Source: Cellvibrionales bacterium (lineage in GTDB: Bacteria; Pseudomonadota; Gammaproteobacteria; Pseudomonadales; JAHEGP01). From it: DNA of 6,050 nt. Location: assembly GCA_024645065.1 (NCBI GenBank), contig JAHEGP010000196.1:1-6050 (forward strand), in the 5' to 3' direction. The position numbers and the translations under genes were made by a program. This document shows positions 1 to 6,050 of this stretch, in pieces; position 1 is the first letter of the stretch; each line of letters opens with the position of its first letter. The notes under the pieces are model-generated. The model had not been told where the DNA came from, searched no databases, and worked only from the letters and a program-made list of their open reading frames with translations.

Positions 1-1
1 A

Positions 2-121
2 GCAGATGATCAGGCAAAGCAATGGCTGCAAGCCGATGTGGAGGTCTGGTCGGTGGTGGTGAAGCCGTGGGTTCTGGTGCAACTGGCCGGCGAAAATCAG
101 AGCCAAAGCCCGGCTGGCTAA
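2..121 (+). CDS. C-terminal end of an unrecognised protein (5' end outside window)
   Basis: The frame starting at position 2 is open from the window edge to a TAA at 119-121 and gives 39 residues, beginning ADDQAKQWLQ and ending QSQSPAG. The stretch is rich in Trp and Val (WLQADVEVWSVVVKPWVLVQL), with alternating hydrophobic residues, followed by a polar tail typical of a natural C-terminus. I do not recognise the family. The neighbouring minus-strand gene ends 60 bases further on, so the two genes converge. Calling it a real gene rests on the open frame, its protein-like composition and the absence of any competing gene here; 39 codons is short enough that chance cannot be excluded. Confidence 0.5.
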   Translation, partial: ADDQAKQWLQADVEVWSVVVKPWVLVQLAGENQSQSPAG

Positions 122-180
122 TGCTGCGCCGGAGGCATGCCGAAATTACCTAAACTGCGCTCAATTCGGTTATATGTCCC

Positions 181-1137
181 CTAGCGATCGTCGATAGTAA
201 ACTCCGCCCAAAGCGGCCGATGATCGGATATGTGGTACTTGAGTACCGTGTTGAAATAGTCAGGGCCAACCGCCCAGGCGTCGCCAAAAAACGGCTCGTG
301 GTCAAAGTCGAAGACGCCCGAATGACCGCGGTAGGCTTGTTGCATACCACCGGAATGAAATGCTACCTGGTCATATTCCTTATCCCCGGCCAAATTGCTG
401 CCGACGTAAGTCGAATGGCGGGGCAGAATCAGTCGCTTGGCTTTGAGGGCCTTGTAGACATTGCTGGAATCGTCCCGAATCGGCAGATTGAGGTCCCCCA
501 GTACCAGGATGTTCTGCGAATAGGCGCCAGCGGCCTTGTGGCGCTGGTCTGCCCAGCGGGCAAGGGCAAAGGCCTCGAGCGCCCTGCGGTCCTCGTCGAA
601 CCAGGCGTGGCTACCGAAATAAAGGTGGACAGATACCGCGGTAAACTCCAGTGAACCGGCACGAAAAGCCACCGCATAGGGATTGCGGTCGAAACCCTTG
701 AACGCGCCGGATACGCCTCGCATACGGATAAACCGCTGGTCTGATGGGGGAACGGCGACTTCCGCCGCTAGCTCCAGGCGTTGGAGCTTGCGGCTGTGGT
801 AAATGAACCCGGCGCGCTCATCATTGCCACCGGTGTCCGACAGGATGATGCGGTACGAAGAGGGTAGGTGAGTGAGTAACTGGCGCAGCTGGTCCAGGGA
901 GTCGGCGACTTCCTGGATCGCCACCAGGTCGAACCAGCTGATAATTTCCGCCATCAGTGCAAGGTCGTCATCACTGCGCGATTGCACTCCGAAATTGGTG
1001 AGGTTCCAGGTGGCAGCCAGCAGCGTTTTTTTACTGCGGCTGGGGATTGCTCGCAACGCCTTGGTCTGCCGCAGGGCTTTACGCTCCCGGGCAAGCGCAT
1101 ACGTGAACAGCGGTTGTTCCGGTGGATGGGGAACCAT
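181..1137 (-). CDS. Endonuclease/exonuclease/phosphatase (DNase I-like) family protein
   Basis: This 318-residue protein is a predicted Mg-dependent phosphohydrolase of the EEP superfamily (DNase I, exonuclease III, inositol phosphatases). The ordered family motifs are visible: WNLTNFG with Asn45, AIQEV with the metal-binding Glu76, the strand ending in His171 (VSVHLYFG), GDLNLP with Asp215 and Asn217, YDQ at 255-257, and the C-terminal SDHRP at 304-308 with the Asp-His catalytic pair. All catalytic positions are therefore present and the enzyme should be active. The substrate (DNA, RNA, phospholipid or a small molecule) cannot be told from the motifs. There is no signal peptide; residues 1-38 are a basic, polar extension before the fold, so it is probably cytoplasmic. 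The ATG at 1137 is preceded on the minus strand by GGGAGG with a 4-base spacer, which supports this start. It is divergent from yheS across a 112-base spacer and convergent with the partial gene at 2-121. Confidence 0.9.
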   Translation of the reverse strand: MVPHPPEQPLFTYALARERKALRQTKALRAIPSRSKKTLLAATWNLTNFGVQSRSDDDLALMAEIISWFDLVAIQEVADSLDQLRQLLTHLPSSYRIILSDTGGNDERAGFIYHSRKLQRLELAAEVAVPPSDQRFIRMRGVSGAFKGFDRNPYAVAFRAGSLEFTAVSVHLYFGSHAWFDEDRRALEAFALARWADQRHKAAGAYSQNILVLGDLNLPIRDDSSNVYKALKAKRLILPRHSTYVGSNLAGDKEYDQVAFHSGGMQQAYRGHSGVFDFDHEPFFGDAWAVGPDYFNTVLKYHISDHRPLWAEFTIDDR

Positions 1138-1249
1138 GGCGCCTCCCGGGATCGTGGTTTACGGACCTGCTTGCAGCCTAATGCTAATCGCAAAGACCGC
1201 TGAGTGGAAAGTCCAAAATTGATGCCTGCATGGGATATAATCGCGCCCG
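1138..1249. promoter_or_regulatory. Divergent intergenic region between the EEP gene and yheS
   Basis: This 112-base spacer must hold the start signals of both flanking genes. On the plus side there is a perfect TATAAT at 1236-1241. On the minus side there is a Shine-Dalgarno-like GGGAGG directly before the EEP start, but no convincing -10/-35 pair was found by eye. Read on the minus strand, ATTAGCATTAG (near 1179-1190) is a short direct repeat of ATTAG that could be chance or a small operator half-site pair; nothing else supports the latter. Confidence 0.5.
1236..1241 (+). promoter_or_regulatory. Consensus sigma70 -10 box of yheS, positioned for a leaderless mRNA
   Basis: TATAAT matches the -10 consensus at 6 of 6 positions. 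Only eight bases, CGCGCCCG, separate it from the ATG at 1250, so a transcript starting at the usual distance of about 7 bases would begin at or within two bases of the start codon. No good -35 element lies at 16-18 bases upstream (about 1213-1218 reads CCAAAA), and there is no TGn extension directly in front of the box. The GC-rich bases just after the box resemble a discriminator of stringently controlled promoters, which is inference only. Confidence 0.6.
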
Positions 1250-3142
1250 ATGATTACCCTTCAGGACATTGTTTTACAACGCGGCACCCAGCGCCTGCTC
1301 GATGGCGCCAGCCTGACCATTCACCCCGGCCGCCGAATCGGTGTGATTGGCGCCAATGGTAGCGGCAAATCGAGCCTGTTTGCCCTGTTAATGGGGCAGT
1401 TGCAGGTCGATGCCGGCGAGATGAACATCCCCCCGGCCTGGCGCATGGCCCACATGGCCCAGGAAGTGGCAAGCAGCGAGCGCTCGGCCCTCGACTACGT
1501 GGTTGATGGTGATCTCAAGCTACGCCAGGTTGAAGCTGGCATCGCGCAACTCGCGGATACTGACGAGCATGACCAGCTCGCCGTCCTTTATGCTGAACTG
1601 GAAACAGTGGATGGCTACAACGCCAATAACCGGGCAGAGCAGCTGCTGCATGGCCTGGGGTTTAGCGCCGGGCAAATCAGCCGGCCGGTGAGCAGTTTTT
1701 CTGGCGGTTGGCGAATTCGTCTCAACCTGGCGCAGGCGCTGATGTGTCCCTCCGATCTACTACTGCTCGATGAGCCGACAAACCACCTCGACCTGGACGC
1801 GACCCTGTGGCTGGAGCAATGGTTGAAATCCTACCAGGGCACTCTTTTACTCATTTCCCACGACCGGGATTTTCTCGATAGCATCGCCGATGAGATCGTC
1901 TGCTTCGAGCAGCAGCAGCTGCAGAGCTACCGCGGTAATTACAGCGCTTATGAAACCCAAAGGGCACAGCGGCTGGCGCAGCAACAGGCGGGATATGAAA
2001 AGCAGCAGCGTCGCGTCGCTGAAATTCAGCAGTTTGTGAACCGGTTTCGCGCCAAAGCGACCAAGGCGAAGCAGGCACAGAGTCGCCTGAAGGAACTGGA
2101 GCGAATGGAGTTAATCGCGCCGGCCCACGTTGACTCCCCCTTCAGGTTTGTCTTTGGCGAGGCAGAAAAAAACTCAATCCCCCTGCTCAATTTGTCGGAA
2201 GCTACCCTGGGTTACCGCGGTGTAGCGGTCCTGCAACAGGTTGAGCTCAGTCTGCAACCGGGGTCCCGCATTGGCCTGCTGGGCCCCAATGGTGCCGGCA
2301 AGTCGACCCTGGTCAAAAGCCTGGTCGGTGATCTGCCATTGATTGCCGGCCATCGGGTATGCGGTGAGCATCTGGCCGTGGGTTATTTCGCCCAGCACCA
2401 GCTCGAGGCGCTGGACCTGGGCGCCAGCGCCGCACTGCATATCCAGCGGCTGTCACCGCGAGCCAGCGAACAGGAGATACGCAATTTCCTGGGCGGTTTT
2501 AACTTCCATGGTGACAAGGCACTGCAGCCGATTGCGCCGTTTTCGGGTGGTGAAAAAGCTCGTCTGGCGTTGGCGATAATCGTCTGGCAGAAGCCCAATT
2601 TGCTGCTGCTCGATGAGCCGACCAATCATCTCGACCTCGAGATGCGTCACGCACTGGAAATGGCGCTGCAGGGCTATGCCGGTGCGCTGGTAGTCATTTC
2701 CCATGACCGGCACCTGTTGCGCAATGCGGTAGATGAGTTTTATCTGGTGGCAAATAGGCAGGTACAGGCATTTGCTGGCACCCTGGCAGATTATCAAACC
2801 TGGCTCAAAACCCAGTGGCGCCCGGATCAAGCGCACTCAGCGCCGCCGCCCGGCGAAGATAAGCAGGACAGGAAGGTGCAGCGCCAGCAGGCAGCCCTGC
2901 AGCGACAACAACTCGCACCGCTGCGCAACAAAGTCAAAGTGGTAGAGCGCGAGATGGAAGCCTTGCACCGGCAGTTGGGCGGTATTGAAAAGCGATTGGC
3001 GGGCTCGGAAATCTACCAGCAGGAAAACAAGCAGGACCTGCAGGATTTCCTGCGCCAGCGGGGGCAACTGCAGGGCCAGCTCGAGGAATGTGAATTGCAG
3101 TGGTTGCAAATGCAGGAGCAATTGGAATCGCTGGTTGGCTAG
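1250..3142 (+). CDS. yheS: ABC-F ribosome-associated ATPase YheS
   Basis: This 630-residue soluble protein has two ABC domains and no membrane segments. ABC-F proteins bind the ribosomal E site and act on the P-site tRNA to relieve stalled translation. ABC domain 1 has Walker A GANGSGKSS (34-42), signature FSGGWR (150-155), Walker B ending in Asp174-Glu175 and switch His204. The linker at about 240-300, which is basic and alpha-helical (NRFRAKATKAKQAQSR), is the tRNA-contacting arm of the family. ABC domain 2 has GPNGAGKST (345-353), FSGGEKA (431-437), Asp455-Glu456 and His485. Residues about 537-628 form a Gln/Glu/Lys-rich coiled-coil C-terminal extension, as in E. coli YheS (637 residues as I recall), and the sequence aligns with it end to end, including MELIAPAHVD and GYFAQHQLE. 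The ATG at 1250 matches the start of E. coli YheS. An in-frame TAA at 1238-1240 rules out an earlier start, and no Shine-Dalgarno sequence precedes it. All catalytic residues are intact. Confidence 0.97.
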   Translation: MITLQDIVLQRGTQRLLDGASLTIHPGRRIGVIGANGSGKSSLFALLMGQLQVDAGEMNIPPAWRMAHMAQEVASSERSALDYVVDGDLKLRQVEAGIAQLADTDEHDQLAVLYAELETVDGYNANNRAEQLLHGLGFSAGQISRPVSSFSGGWRIRLNLAQALMCPSDLLLLDEPTNHLDLDATLWLEQWLKSYQGTLLLISHDRDFLDSIADEIVCFEQQQLQSYRGNYSAYETQRAQRLAQQQAGYEKQQRRVAEIQQFVNRFRAKATKAKQAQSRLKELERMELIAPAHVDSPFRFVFGEAEKNSIPLLNLSEATLGYRGVAVLQQVELSLQPGSRIGLLGPNGAGKSTLVKSLVGDLPLIAGHRVCGEHLAVGYFAQHQLEALDLGASAALHIQRLSPRASEQEIRNFLGGFNFHGDKALQPIAPFSGGEKARLALAIIVWQKPNLLLLDEPTNHLDLEMRHALEMALQGYAGALVVISHDRHLLRNAVDEFYLVANRQVQAFAGTLADYQTWLKTQWRPDQAHSAPPPGEDKQDRKVQRQQAALQRQQLAPLRNKVKVVEREMEALHRQLGGIEKRLAGSEIYQQENKQDLQDFLRQRGQLQGQLEECELQWLQMQEQLESLVG

Positions 3143-3163
3143 GCACGGTATTTTTTTCGTGCC
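3142..3163 (+). repeat. 6-bp inverted repeat with a T-run in its loop, at the yheS stop codon
   Basis: GGCACG (3142-3147) and CGTGCC (3158-3163) are perfect complements around a 10-base loop containing seven T in a row (3151-3157). It sits exactly where a yheS terminator would be expected. However, the T-run is inside the loop rather than after the stem, and the downstream sequence (GGGCTTCGTTTTAC) is only weakly T-rich. It is therefore not a canonical intrinsic terminator on either strand. Confidence 0.4.
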
Positions 3164-3201
3164 GGGCTTCGTTTTACTGCTTTGATCGGTCGCGTTTACA
3201 G

Positions 3202-3242
3202 GATCTTCGGCGAGTGGCACCCGATTGCCGGCGCTGAAGATC
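3202..3242 (+). terminator. Long hairpin between yheS and the ASST-like gene (terminator or 5' leader structure)
   Basis: GATCTTCGGCG (3202-3212) pairs with CGCTGAAGATC (3232-3242) over 11 positions, ten Watson-Crick and one G-U in RNA. Inside the 19-base loop a second stem can form, GGCA (3216-3219) with TGCC (3226-3229). The bases after the stem, TTCGTTCAT, are only moderately T-rich, so termination would be inefficient unless helped. It ends 28 bases before the next start codon and could instead be a leader structure. A weak promoter-like pair, TTGCCG (3225-3230) and CATAAA (3249-3254) with an 18-base spacer, overlaps its right arm; if real, the hairpin would be DNA upstream of the transcript start rather than part of that mRNA. 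Confidence 0.4.
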
Positions 3243-3270
3243 TTCGTTCATAAATCACGGATTCGTATAC

Positions 3271-4593
3271 ATGGCTATATTTCGTTATCTCCCCCAGATC
3301 ATGTTCGGCTTTTCGGTAGTCTTCCTGGCTTTTTTATACGGGATGATTTCCTATCGCTATAATCTGTTCCCCGCCCCCATAATCCGGGATGGGCTCAGTT
3401 ACCTCAGTGCCGTGTCGCCCTTCACCGCGGCCAGACCCCACTACATTTACCCGCTTAAGTACGACACGGTGGGTGCCTTGGTGCATCAGCCGGAAAAGGT
3501 GGCCCCGGGAGTCACTCTGATCTCGTCAGCCTGGAGTGATCATGACTGGTTGAACGGCATCAGGGTCATCGACCAGCAGGGTAAGGTGCTGCATAAATGG
3601 GATATCAATCCGGTGAAAATCTACCCTGAGTCACCCCACAAGGATTTGGCAAAGGGCAGCAAGAACTTTGCAGAAAATTATATTCACGGCGCCTACCTTT
3701 TCCCCAATGGCGACCTGCTGTTCAATATCGAGTACCTTGGCCTGGTGAAAATGGATTCCTGCGGTGAGATCCTGTGGAAGTTGCCGTATCGCACCCATCA
3801 TTCGATTAGTCGCAATGAAGACGGCAACTTCTGGGTGTCAGGTCAAACCTGGGTTACCGAGGAGAATGAGCGCAAATTGTTGTTTCCCGGCCTGGAAACG
3901 CCTTTCGTCGAGGAGACAGCGGTACTGGTCTCGCCCGGCGGAGAGATACTGAAAGAGATCAGCCTGCTGGAGAGTATTTATCATGCTGGTGTGGAAGATC
4001 AGTTCTGGAAGACACGCCACTACAGTGGCGATGTCACCCACTTGAACGATGTCGAAGAGTTGACGACCCAAATGGCGGCCAGTTTCCCCGGATTCGATGC
4101 CGGCGATTTGGTGGTGTCGATGAAACACATAAGTGCGATTTTCGTGCTCAATCAGGACGGAGAGCTGAAGTGGATCAAGGACGACGATATGCTGATGCAG
4201 CATGATCCCGATTTTGAACCCGACGGCCGTCTGGTGATCTTCGATAACCGGGCCGATTCCGACTCGACACTGTACGGGCGTTACCTGGGCGGTAGCCGCA
4301 TGATTGCGGTTGATCCGACGAGTGGAGAGACCGAAGTGATTTATCCCCGCCGCGACGACCAGTTTTTCTACACTTATACCGGTGGCAAACACCAGCTGCT
4401 TGAGAACGGTAATCGGCTGATCACCGAAGCTATCGCCGGGCGCGTGTTCGAGATTGATGAGCAGGGTAATACGGTCTGGGAATGGTTTCACGAGCCCTAT
4501 GACGAGGGGCTGGTTGCCGAAGTGCTCGAGGGGAGCCGTTATCCTTATAGTCAAGCCGACGTCGCGAGCTGGGCTTGCCACAAACCTGGTTGA
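3271..4593 (+). CDS. Membrane-anchored arylsulfotransferase (ASST)-like beta-propeller protein
   Basis: This 440-residue protein resembles the ASST group, PAPS-independent enzymes that move a sulfuryl group between phenolic esters through a sulfohistidine intermediate. One hydrophobic helix at about 8-27, followed by YRYNLFPAP, looks like an uncleaved N-terminal anchor, which would put the rest in the periplasm. The body shows repeated propeller blades of the type His...PNG/DG...strand: HGAYLFPNGDLLF (139-151), HHSISRNEDGNFWV (176-189), KHISAIFVLNQDGELKW (285-301), QHDPDFEPDGRLVIFDN (310-326) and KHQLLENGNRLITE (373-386). His257, His286, His311 and His374 are candidates for the active-site histidines, but I cannot assign the catalytic one. 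The only cysteines are Cys164 and Cys436. The start at 3271 has only a weak SD-like CGGA, 9 bases upstream. It converges with a PAPS-type sulfotransferase gene 74 bases away. A non-enzymatic propeller remains possible. Confidence 0.8.
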   Translation: MAIFRYLPQIMFGFSVVFLAFLYGMISYRYNLFPAPIIRDGLSYLSAVSPFTAARPHYIYPLKYDTVGALVHQPEKVAPGVTLISSAWSDHDWLNGIRVIDQQGKVLHKWDINPVKIYPESPHKDLAKGSKNFAENYIHGAYLFPNGDLLFNIEYLGLVKMDSCGEILWKLPYRTHHSISRNEDGNFWVSGQTWVTEENERKLLFPGLETPFVEETAVLVSPGGEILKEISLLESIYHAGVEDQFWKTRHYSGDVTHLNDVEELTTQMAASFPGFDAGDLVVSMKHISAIFVLNQDGELKWIKDDDMLMQHDPDFEPDGRLVIFDNRADSDSTLYGRYLGGSRMIAVDPTSGETEVIYPRRDDQFFYTYTGGKHQLLENGNRLITEAIAGRVFEIDEQGNTVWEWFHEPYDEGLVAEVLEGSRYPYSQADVASWACHKPG

Positions 4594-4615
4594 GAGTAAT
4601 CATGAGCGCATCTGC

Positions 4616-4643
4616 CGCGATTCACCTGCCAAGGTGGTTCGCG
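4616..4643. repeat. Imperfect hairpin between convergent sulfotransferase-type genes
   Basis: CGCGA (4616-4620) and CACCT (4623-4627) pair with TCGCG (4639-4643) and AGGTG (4632-4636) around a GCCA loop, leaving a 2x2 internal mismatch. It lies in the 74-base gap between two genes that end facing each other, which is where a two-way terminator would sit. No T-run follows on either strand, so it is at best a Rho-assisted or 3'-end-protecting structure. No other signal was seen in this gap. Confidence 0.35.
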
Positions 4644-4667
4644 CTGGTGGATTGGTTTGACTGGAGT

Positions 4668-5732
4668 TTACAGAGGGGCTTTCTCGAGCAGCTGCTGGTA
4701 AAGGGTCGCGCATGCTTCAAGTAACTGCGACTCGGCGTTGCCCCGTTGTTCCTGCTTGTCTTTGGGCTTCCTTATATCGCTATGTAGCCTGTCAAGGCTG
4801 TTCTGCGGTCTAATGTGGGTAACTTTAGACAGGCGCTCAAGCGCCGGGGCGGGATCGGCGCAGAGTCGATCGTAGGCAAGCAGCAGAGCGCCCGTCGCGG
4901 TAGCATTCGCCAGAATATAGCGGTAGGCATTGAGCCAATAGCTGAGCCAGAAATTGATGCTGTCAGGGCGGTATGCGGTGCGCTCAAACCAGCCGTCAAA
5001 GTTAACCGGTTTCAGGTTTTCGCCAAAATCAAAGTGCCCCAATGCGGCCATATAGTCCCGGGCGAACTTATCCACCTGGTGTCGTTCGAGGAAGTTCAGG
5101 TGTTGATTGAGCAGAGAGGTAGCCTGCTGCAACGGCTGACGAAAAGGAACCACGAGATGGGCGTCGGGGAAAAGTCGGCGCAGGTACGGCAGCCGCGATA
5201 TGTTGAGATTATTCTTCGACACATACCTCCGGTCGGCGGATGACAGTGCGATGATTTTTCTCAGGTGCTGCCTGAAGTAGGCATCGAACTCCGGGTTCGC
5301 TTGCTCCGGCCAGACTTCTATCACCTCGTCGCGGTAGCGTTTTTTCCAGAAAGCCAGCCAAAGCATTTCCTCCAGCGCCTCGTTGCTGTCCACATCAATC
5401 ATGATGCCATCGCCGTGGGAACGTTCCTGGGCTGTTTCATTGCCTGCCAATCGCTTCGAAAAGGCGTTCCATAACAGCGGCGTATGCATAAAAGGCATTT
5501 GTCGGTAGCTGTGGGCGGCGAAAGCCCCGGACTGCGCATAAAGGTCTAACAGGGTGGTTGTGCCCGCACGTGGAAGGCCGGTTATAAACACCGGCTCGTT
5601 GATCTCGACGCCCCGGATCGTGGATTTGTAGAGATCGTCTTCCATGTCAGACAGAATGATCTGGACACGCTGCGATACAAAAGCGAAGCGATGAAGAATT
5701 TTATTGGCGTTGGAGTAGTTGCTCTTAAACAT
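4668..5732 (-). CDS. PAPS-dependent sulfotransferase family protein
   Basis: This 354-residue protein is a predicted cytoplasmic enzyme that transfers the sulfuryl group of PAPS to an unknown hydroxyl or amine acceptor. The 5'-phosphosulfate binding loop is clear: VFITGLPRAGTTTLLDLYAQ (48-67). The 3'-phosphate site is also present as PFRQPLQQATSLL, with Arg198 and Ser206 at the 8-residue spacing typical of this superfamily. RSHGDGIMIDVDS (104-116), followed by the acidic EALEEMLW, and SKNN (172-175, Lys173) look like the blocks of the bacterial Sulfotransfer_3-type group; His106 and Glu118/Glu121/Glu122 are possible catalytic-base residues. There is no signal peptide or membrane segment. The acceptor cannot be deduced. 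The ATG at 5732 overlaps the upstream membrane-protein gene by 8 bases (ATGTTTAA) and has no recognisable Shine-Dalgarno sequence, so translational coupling is likely. The gene ends 74 bases from the ASST-like gene. Confidence 0.9.
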   Translation of the reverse strand: MFKSNYSNANKILHRFAFVSQRVQIILSDMEDDLYKSTIRGVEINEPVFITGLPRAGTTTLLDLYAQSGAFAAHSYRQMPFMHTPLLWNAFSKRLAGNETAQERSHGDGIMIDVDSNEALEEMLWLAFWKKRYRDEVIEVWPEQANPEFDAYFRQHLRKIIALSSADRRYVSKNNLNISRLPYLRRLFPDAHLVVPFRQPLQQATSLLNQHLNFLERHQVDKFARDYMAALGHFDFGENLKPVNFDGWFERTAYRPDSINFWLSYWLNAYRYILANATATGALLLAYDRLCADPAPALERLSKVTHIRPQNSLDRLHSDIRKPKDKQEQRGNAESQLLEACATLYQQLLEKAPL

Positions 5733-6050
5733 TACGCGGCTTGCGGCTGCCGGGGCGTATGAAGAAAACGCATGACAGTGCGGCAGCTAACAGCAGGAAA
5801 TGCCAGGACAACATAGAGTCCGCGACCAGTTGGGCATCGACCAGGCCCAACCATTGCAGGCCGAGCACACCTAGCGCGGGAATCAACAAGGCGATACCAA
5901 CTACCAGCAGCAATTGGAAAAAACCCTTGAATACGGCAATAGAGCCGCGTTGCAATTGCTTCTCCTTGACCTGGTCCGGCAGGGAGGCATCTCGCATCAC
6001 TGCTGCCGAGGCAGTAGTTTCAGCAATAATTCGGCGGGAAAGACCAATCA
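5725..6050 (-). CDS. Small two-helix inner-membrane protein, upstream partner of the sulfotransferase gene (may be truncated by the window edge)
   Basis: The frame is open from the right edge to a TAA at 5725-5727 and gives at least 107 residues. Internal GTG (6000) and ATG (5997) codons exist, but the frame continues upstream without a stop, in protein-like sequence (SRRIIAETTASAAV). The last two window bases, read on this strand, are TG directly before ATT GGT, so a start codon (NTG) could sit exactly at the edge; otherwise more N-terminal sequence lies outside. Two hydrophobic helices lie at about residues 43-67 and 79-97 of the visible part. Basic segments flank them (KEKQLQRG before, RPGSRKPRNV after), which predicts a hairpin with both ends in the cytoplasm. 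I do not recognise the family. The 8-base overlap with the sulfotransferase start implies one transcript and probably a shared job. Confidence 0.75.
   Translation of the reverse strand, partial: IGLSRRIIAETTASAAVMRDASLPDQVKEKQLQRGSIAVFKGFFQLLLVVGIALLIPALGVLGLQWLGLVDAQLVADSMLSWHFLLLAAALSCVFFIRPGSRKPRNV

Noticed and set aside
122..180. Possible terminator in the convergent gap between the first partial gene and the EEP gene.
   Set aside because: Only a 5-bp CCGAA/TTCGG pair with a 20-base loop and the 8-base palindrome GGCATGCC were found; neither is followed by a T-run on either strand.
220..654. A 144-codon plus-strand ORF inside the EEP gene.
   Set aside because: It is antisense to a protein carrying all the EEP catalytic motifs, so it is a shadow frame.
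1905..1930. CAG/CTG-rich run in yheS that looks like a short tandem repeat.
   Set aside because: It encodes EQQQLQ in a region where E. coli YheS also has Gln residues, and the run is too short and imperfect to be a repeat element.
2453..3220. Two 127-codon minus-strand ORFs (2453-2836 and 2837-3220) over the end of yheS.
   Set aside because: Both are antisense to the conserved second ABC domain and the coiled-coil tail; the Leu/Gln-rich translation simply mirrors the CAG/CTG-rich coding sequence.
3838..4581. A 247-codon minus-strand ORF inside the ASST-like gene.
   Set aside because: It lies entirely antisense to a well-supported propeller protein, shows no recognisable domain, and is explained by third-position bias of the gene on the other strand.
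4815..5243. A 142-codon plus-strand ORF inside the sulfotransferase gene.
   Set aside because: It is antisense to a protein with clear PAPS-binding motifs; its own translation has no family signature and no independent start signal.

Overview
The window looks like a piece of a chromosome from a free-living, probably marine, gammaproteobacterium. The basis is the very close match of the ABC-F protein to the E. coli YheS pattern along its whole length, the moderately GC-rich coding sequence, and the sulfotransferase-type gene content. I cannot name the genus. There are no signs of phage, insertion sequences, CRISPR, tRNA or rRNA.

Layout: (1) positions 2-121 (+) hold the last 39 codons of an unrecognised gene. 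(2) Positions 181-1137 (-) encode a metal-dependent endonuclease/exonuclease/phosphatase (DNase I-like) protein, convergent with the first gene. (3) A 112-base divergent spacer holds a perfect TATAAT box placed so close to the next gene that its mRNA may be leaderless. (4) Positions 1250-3142 (+) encode the ribosome-associated ABC-F ATPase YheS. (5) A 128-base spacer carries two inverted repeats. (6) Positions 3271-4593 (+) encode a membrane-anchored, periplasm-facing beta-propeller protein of the arylsulfotransferase (ASST) type. (7) A 74-base convergent spacer with one imperfect hairpin follows. (8) Positions 4668-5732 (-) encode a cytoplasmic PAPS-dependent sulfotransferase. (9) It overlaps by 8 bases the end of a two-helix membrane protein gene (5725 to the right edge, -).

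The left half is housekeeping: translation rescue (YheS) and a phosphodiester/phosphomonoester hydrolase. The right half is the more interesting part. Two evolutionarily unrelated sulfotransferase folds, one cytoplasmic and PAPS-dependent and one periplasmic ASST-like, lie tail to tail, and a small membrane protein is translationally coupled to the first. A sulfation module spanning the inner membrane is a reasonable hypothesis, but it rests only on gene context and motifs.
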